Under the pieces are notes generated by a model, which saw only the letters and a list, made by a program, of their open reading frames with translations, did no database searches and had not been told where the DNA came from. The position numbers were made by a program, and so were the translations under genes. A DNA stretch of 7,107 nt, taken from contig MIBM01000088.1 in the NCBI GenBank assembly GCA_001830645.1, forward strand, positions 1-7,107, written 5' to 3'. Shown piece by piece: positions 5,660 to 7,107 of the stretch; positions within the stretch are counted from its first letter, which is position 1; every line of letters begins with the position of its first letter. Source of the stretch: Spirochaetes bacterium RIFOXYC1_FULL_54_7 (GTDB lineage Bacteria > Spirochaetota > Spirochaetia > Treponematales > UBA12059).

Positions 5660-7107
5660 ATGAAGAGTATCCGTGCCCTGACCTTGCTCATGGTGGCGTT
5701 GGTGCTGACTGCGGTTTCCGCCTCCGGCCAGGACTGGGTACGCTCATCCCTGGATGACAGCGCAGCCCAAGGCTTCATCGCCTCTACGGAAGCCGACGGA
5801 AGTCCGGTCTATATCATCCGGGCACCCTTCGGAGGCGGGCTTGCGGTGGGTAAGTACTCTCCCCGCCTCCGGGGAGCCTACATACCCTGGGGCGGAATGG
5901 AAAACCGCGTCTCTTCCTTCGAGCTCTTCGTGGGCAAAGGTGAGTGGAAGCCAATGAAGAGGGGAGACAAACTCCCGGATGGCGCCATCATCGGCGGTTC
6001 AGAGGGCGACGGTACACCACTGTACATCATCCGGGGCAAGGTGGGCAGCCTCCTGGTTCCGGGAAAGTACAATCCTAACCATCAGAGCGCCTATGTCCCC
6101 TGGTCAGGCAAGGAAGAAAACGTCAACCCCTTCGAAATACTCGTACGTTCCAGCCAGGTCCAGGCTTCATCACCGGAATGGGTAGCCACCGATGTTTCGG
6201 ACAATGCCTCAAGGGCCCGACCTGCCGGCAGGTCGCCCGATGGAACACCAAGCTTCCTTATCCGTGCCCTCTTCCAGGGAAGCCTGATTCCAGGCAAGTT
6301 CAATCCCAAAGCCAAGACAGCCTATGTTCCCTGGGGTGGCAAGGAGGTAAGGGTCGACCGCTTCGAGTTCCTTGTAAGCCAAGCCTTTGCCGCGCCAGTG
6401 ACTGTTCCCGTACCTGTGCCGGTGCCAGTCCCTGCACCGGAATCAACGATGGGCGTCCCTGCTATGGCTTCATCGTCAAGTACCTCCGATGTCATACTGT
6501 GGCTTCCAGCCAAGCCCCGTTTCCCGCCCGCCCGTTCCGTGGCCTTTGCCACCAAGGGCAGGACCGCCCTCTACCTCATCCGGGGAACCTTGGACGGCAG
6601 GCCCGCAACCGGCTATCTGGATCCAACAACCATGCAGGCCTTACTACTGGGTGAAAAAGGCCCGGTGGCTACCAACTCCTACGAGGTATGGGGCGGCGGT
6701 GGCTGGTGGGCGGAAGTCGACGACTACGGCATTCCCGGTTCGGTTCTTCATATCGGTATCGGCCAGGACAGGAGACGCATACCACTGGCCCGGGTACGGA
6801 ATGGATCCGAAGTCCTGCCGGCCTTCTACAGCGACATCGATGGGACCTTCATAGCCTACGTAGGAAACAAGCGGACTGAATTCCGGAAGGGCGAAGTACT
6901 CATGCCCGATTGGGCAAGCATGCCCACCAGTGTAGACGAGAATATCCACGTATCCGTGACCGAAAGGCAGGGAAAGACTTTGGTGCCTTACCGCATGGCC
7001 AACGGAAAGGAGTGGAGTGTTGGCAAGTTCGTCCTTGAAGACAAGGTCGGCTACATTTCCGGTGCCGGGAACGAACTCGGTTTCGGAAACTTGCAGGGTG
7101 AAGTTTT
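5660..7107 (+). CDS. Secreted tandem DM9 (DUF3421) repeat protein, 3' end outside window
   Basis: The frame starts at ATG 5660, six bases after AAGGAG (5648-5653), and stays open to the window edge, giving 482 residues so far. Residues 1-23 are a Sec signal peptide (hydrophobic core, likely cleavage after SASG or nearby), so the protein is exported. Three clear DM9 repeats follow (about 36-92, 104-163 and 180-240), each with DG-x-P-x-(Y/F)-(I/L)-IR, GK(Y/F)-x-P, AY(I/V)PW and a final FE-(L/I/F)-LV-like strand. A Val-Pro linker (247-261) leads to three weaker units (about 290-345, 355-415 and 427-482). In animals DM9 proteins include mannose-binding lectins; a carbohydrate-binding surface or periplasmic role is possible here but unproven. 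The gene is monocistronic as far as visible. No transmembrane anchor or lipobox is seen. Confidence 0.85.
   Translation, partial: MKSIRALTLLMVALVLTAVSASGQDWVRSSLDDSAAQGFIASTEADGSPVYIIRAPFGGGLAVGKYSPRLRGAYIPWGGMENRVSSFELFVGKGEWKPMKRGDKLPDGAIIGGSEGDGTPLYIIRGKVGSLLVPGKYNPNHQSAYVPWSGKEENVNPFEILVRSSQVQASSPEWVATDVSDNASRARPAGRSPDGTPSFLIRALFQGSLIPGKFNPKAKTAYVPWGGKEVRVDRFEFLVSQAFAAPVTVPVPVPVPVPAPESTMGVPAMASSSSTSDVILWLPAKPRFPPARSVAFATKGRTALYLIRGTLDGRPATGYLDPTTMQALLLGEKGPVATNSYEVWGGGGWWAEVDDYGIPGSVLHIGIGQDRRRIPLARVRNGSEVLPAFYSDIDGTFIAYVGNKRTEFRKGEVLMPDWASMPTSVDENIHVSVTERQGKTLVPYRMANGKEWSVGKFVLEDKVGYISGAGNELGFGNLQGEV
5765..6379 (+). repeat. Three tandem protein-level DM9 repeats
   Basis: The encoded units recur every 71 to 77 residues, measured between the AY(I/V)PW motifs at 73, 144 and 221. 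Each holds an invariant Asp-Gly (D46, D117, D194) and a Gly-Lys (K65, K136, K213) exactly 19 residues later. The repetition is clear in protein but largely erased in DNA, so the duplications are old or the copies are under selection. Confidence 0.8.

Overview
The window carries two separate gene groups from a bacterium of roughly balanced base composition (about half G+C by eye, not computed). It is probably a diderm: one gene encodes a predicted lipoprotein and another a Sec-exported repeat protein. A sigma-54 enhancer-binding regulator, a YfcC/DcuC-type carrier and an opine-dehydrogenase-type enzyme would fit an anaerobic amino-acid or organic-acid user such as a spirochaete or a clostridium relative. 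That placement is inference only, because no rRNA or other marker gene is present.

Left part (1-4800): an apparently self-contained sigma-54-controlled module. A regulator with an N-terminal cysteine-containing sensor domain, a PAS domain, an AAA+ sigma-54 activation domain and a Fis-type helix-turn-helix runs rightward (200-1984). Facing it tail to tail is a leftward two-gene operon: a YfcC-family membrane carrier (4600-3188) followed 13 bases later by an octopine/nopaline-dehydrogenase-family enzyme (3174-2074). Upstream of the carrier lies an almost ideal -24/-12 promoter (4671-4655). About 128 bases above its predicted transcription start is a perfect 36-bp palindrome (4756-4791), a good candidate for the regulator's enhancer site. 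The proposed logic is that a small ligand sensed by the regulator switches on uptake or exchange of a substrate and its NAD(P)-dependent conversion. The substrate is unknown; an opine-like N-(carboxyalkyl) amino acid or related amino-acid derivative is one possibility. At the far left, the regulator's sigma-70 promoter overlaps a leftward promoter that appears to serve a gene starting at base 37 and leaving the window.

Right part (4800-7107): a small DUF1499-family lipoprotein gene runs leftward (5335-4868). After a 324-base divergent intergenic region with a hairpin and two overlapping sigma-70 promoter arrangements, a rightward gene begins at 5660 and remains open to the end of the window. 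It encodes a secreted protein of at least 482 residues with three clear DM9 (DUF3421) repeats, a Val-Pro linker and three more divergent repeats. DM9 proteins are best known as animal mannose-binding lectins, so a tandem bacterial version is the most unusual gene here. Nothing in the sequence links the right part functionally to the sigma-54 module.
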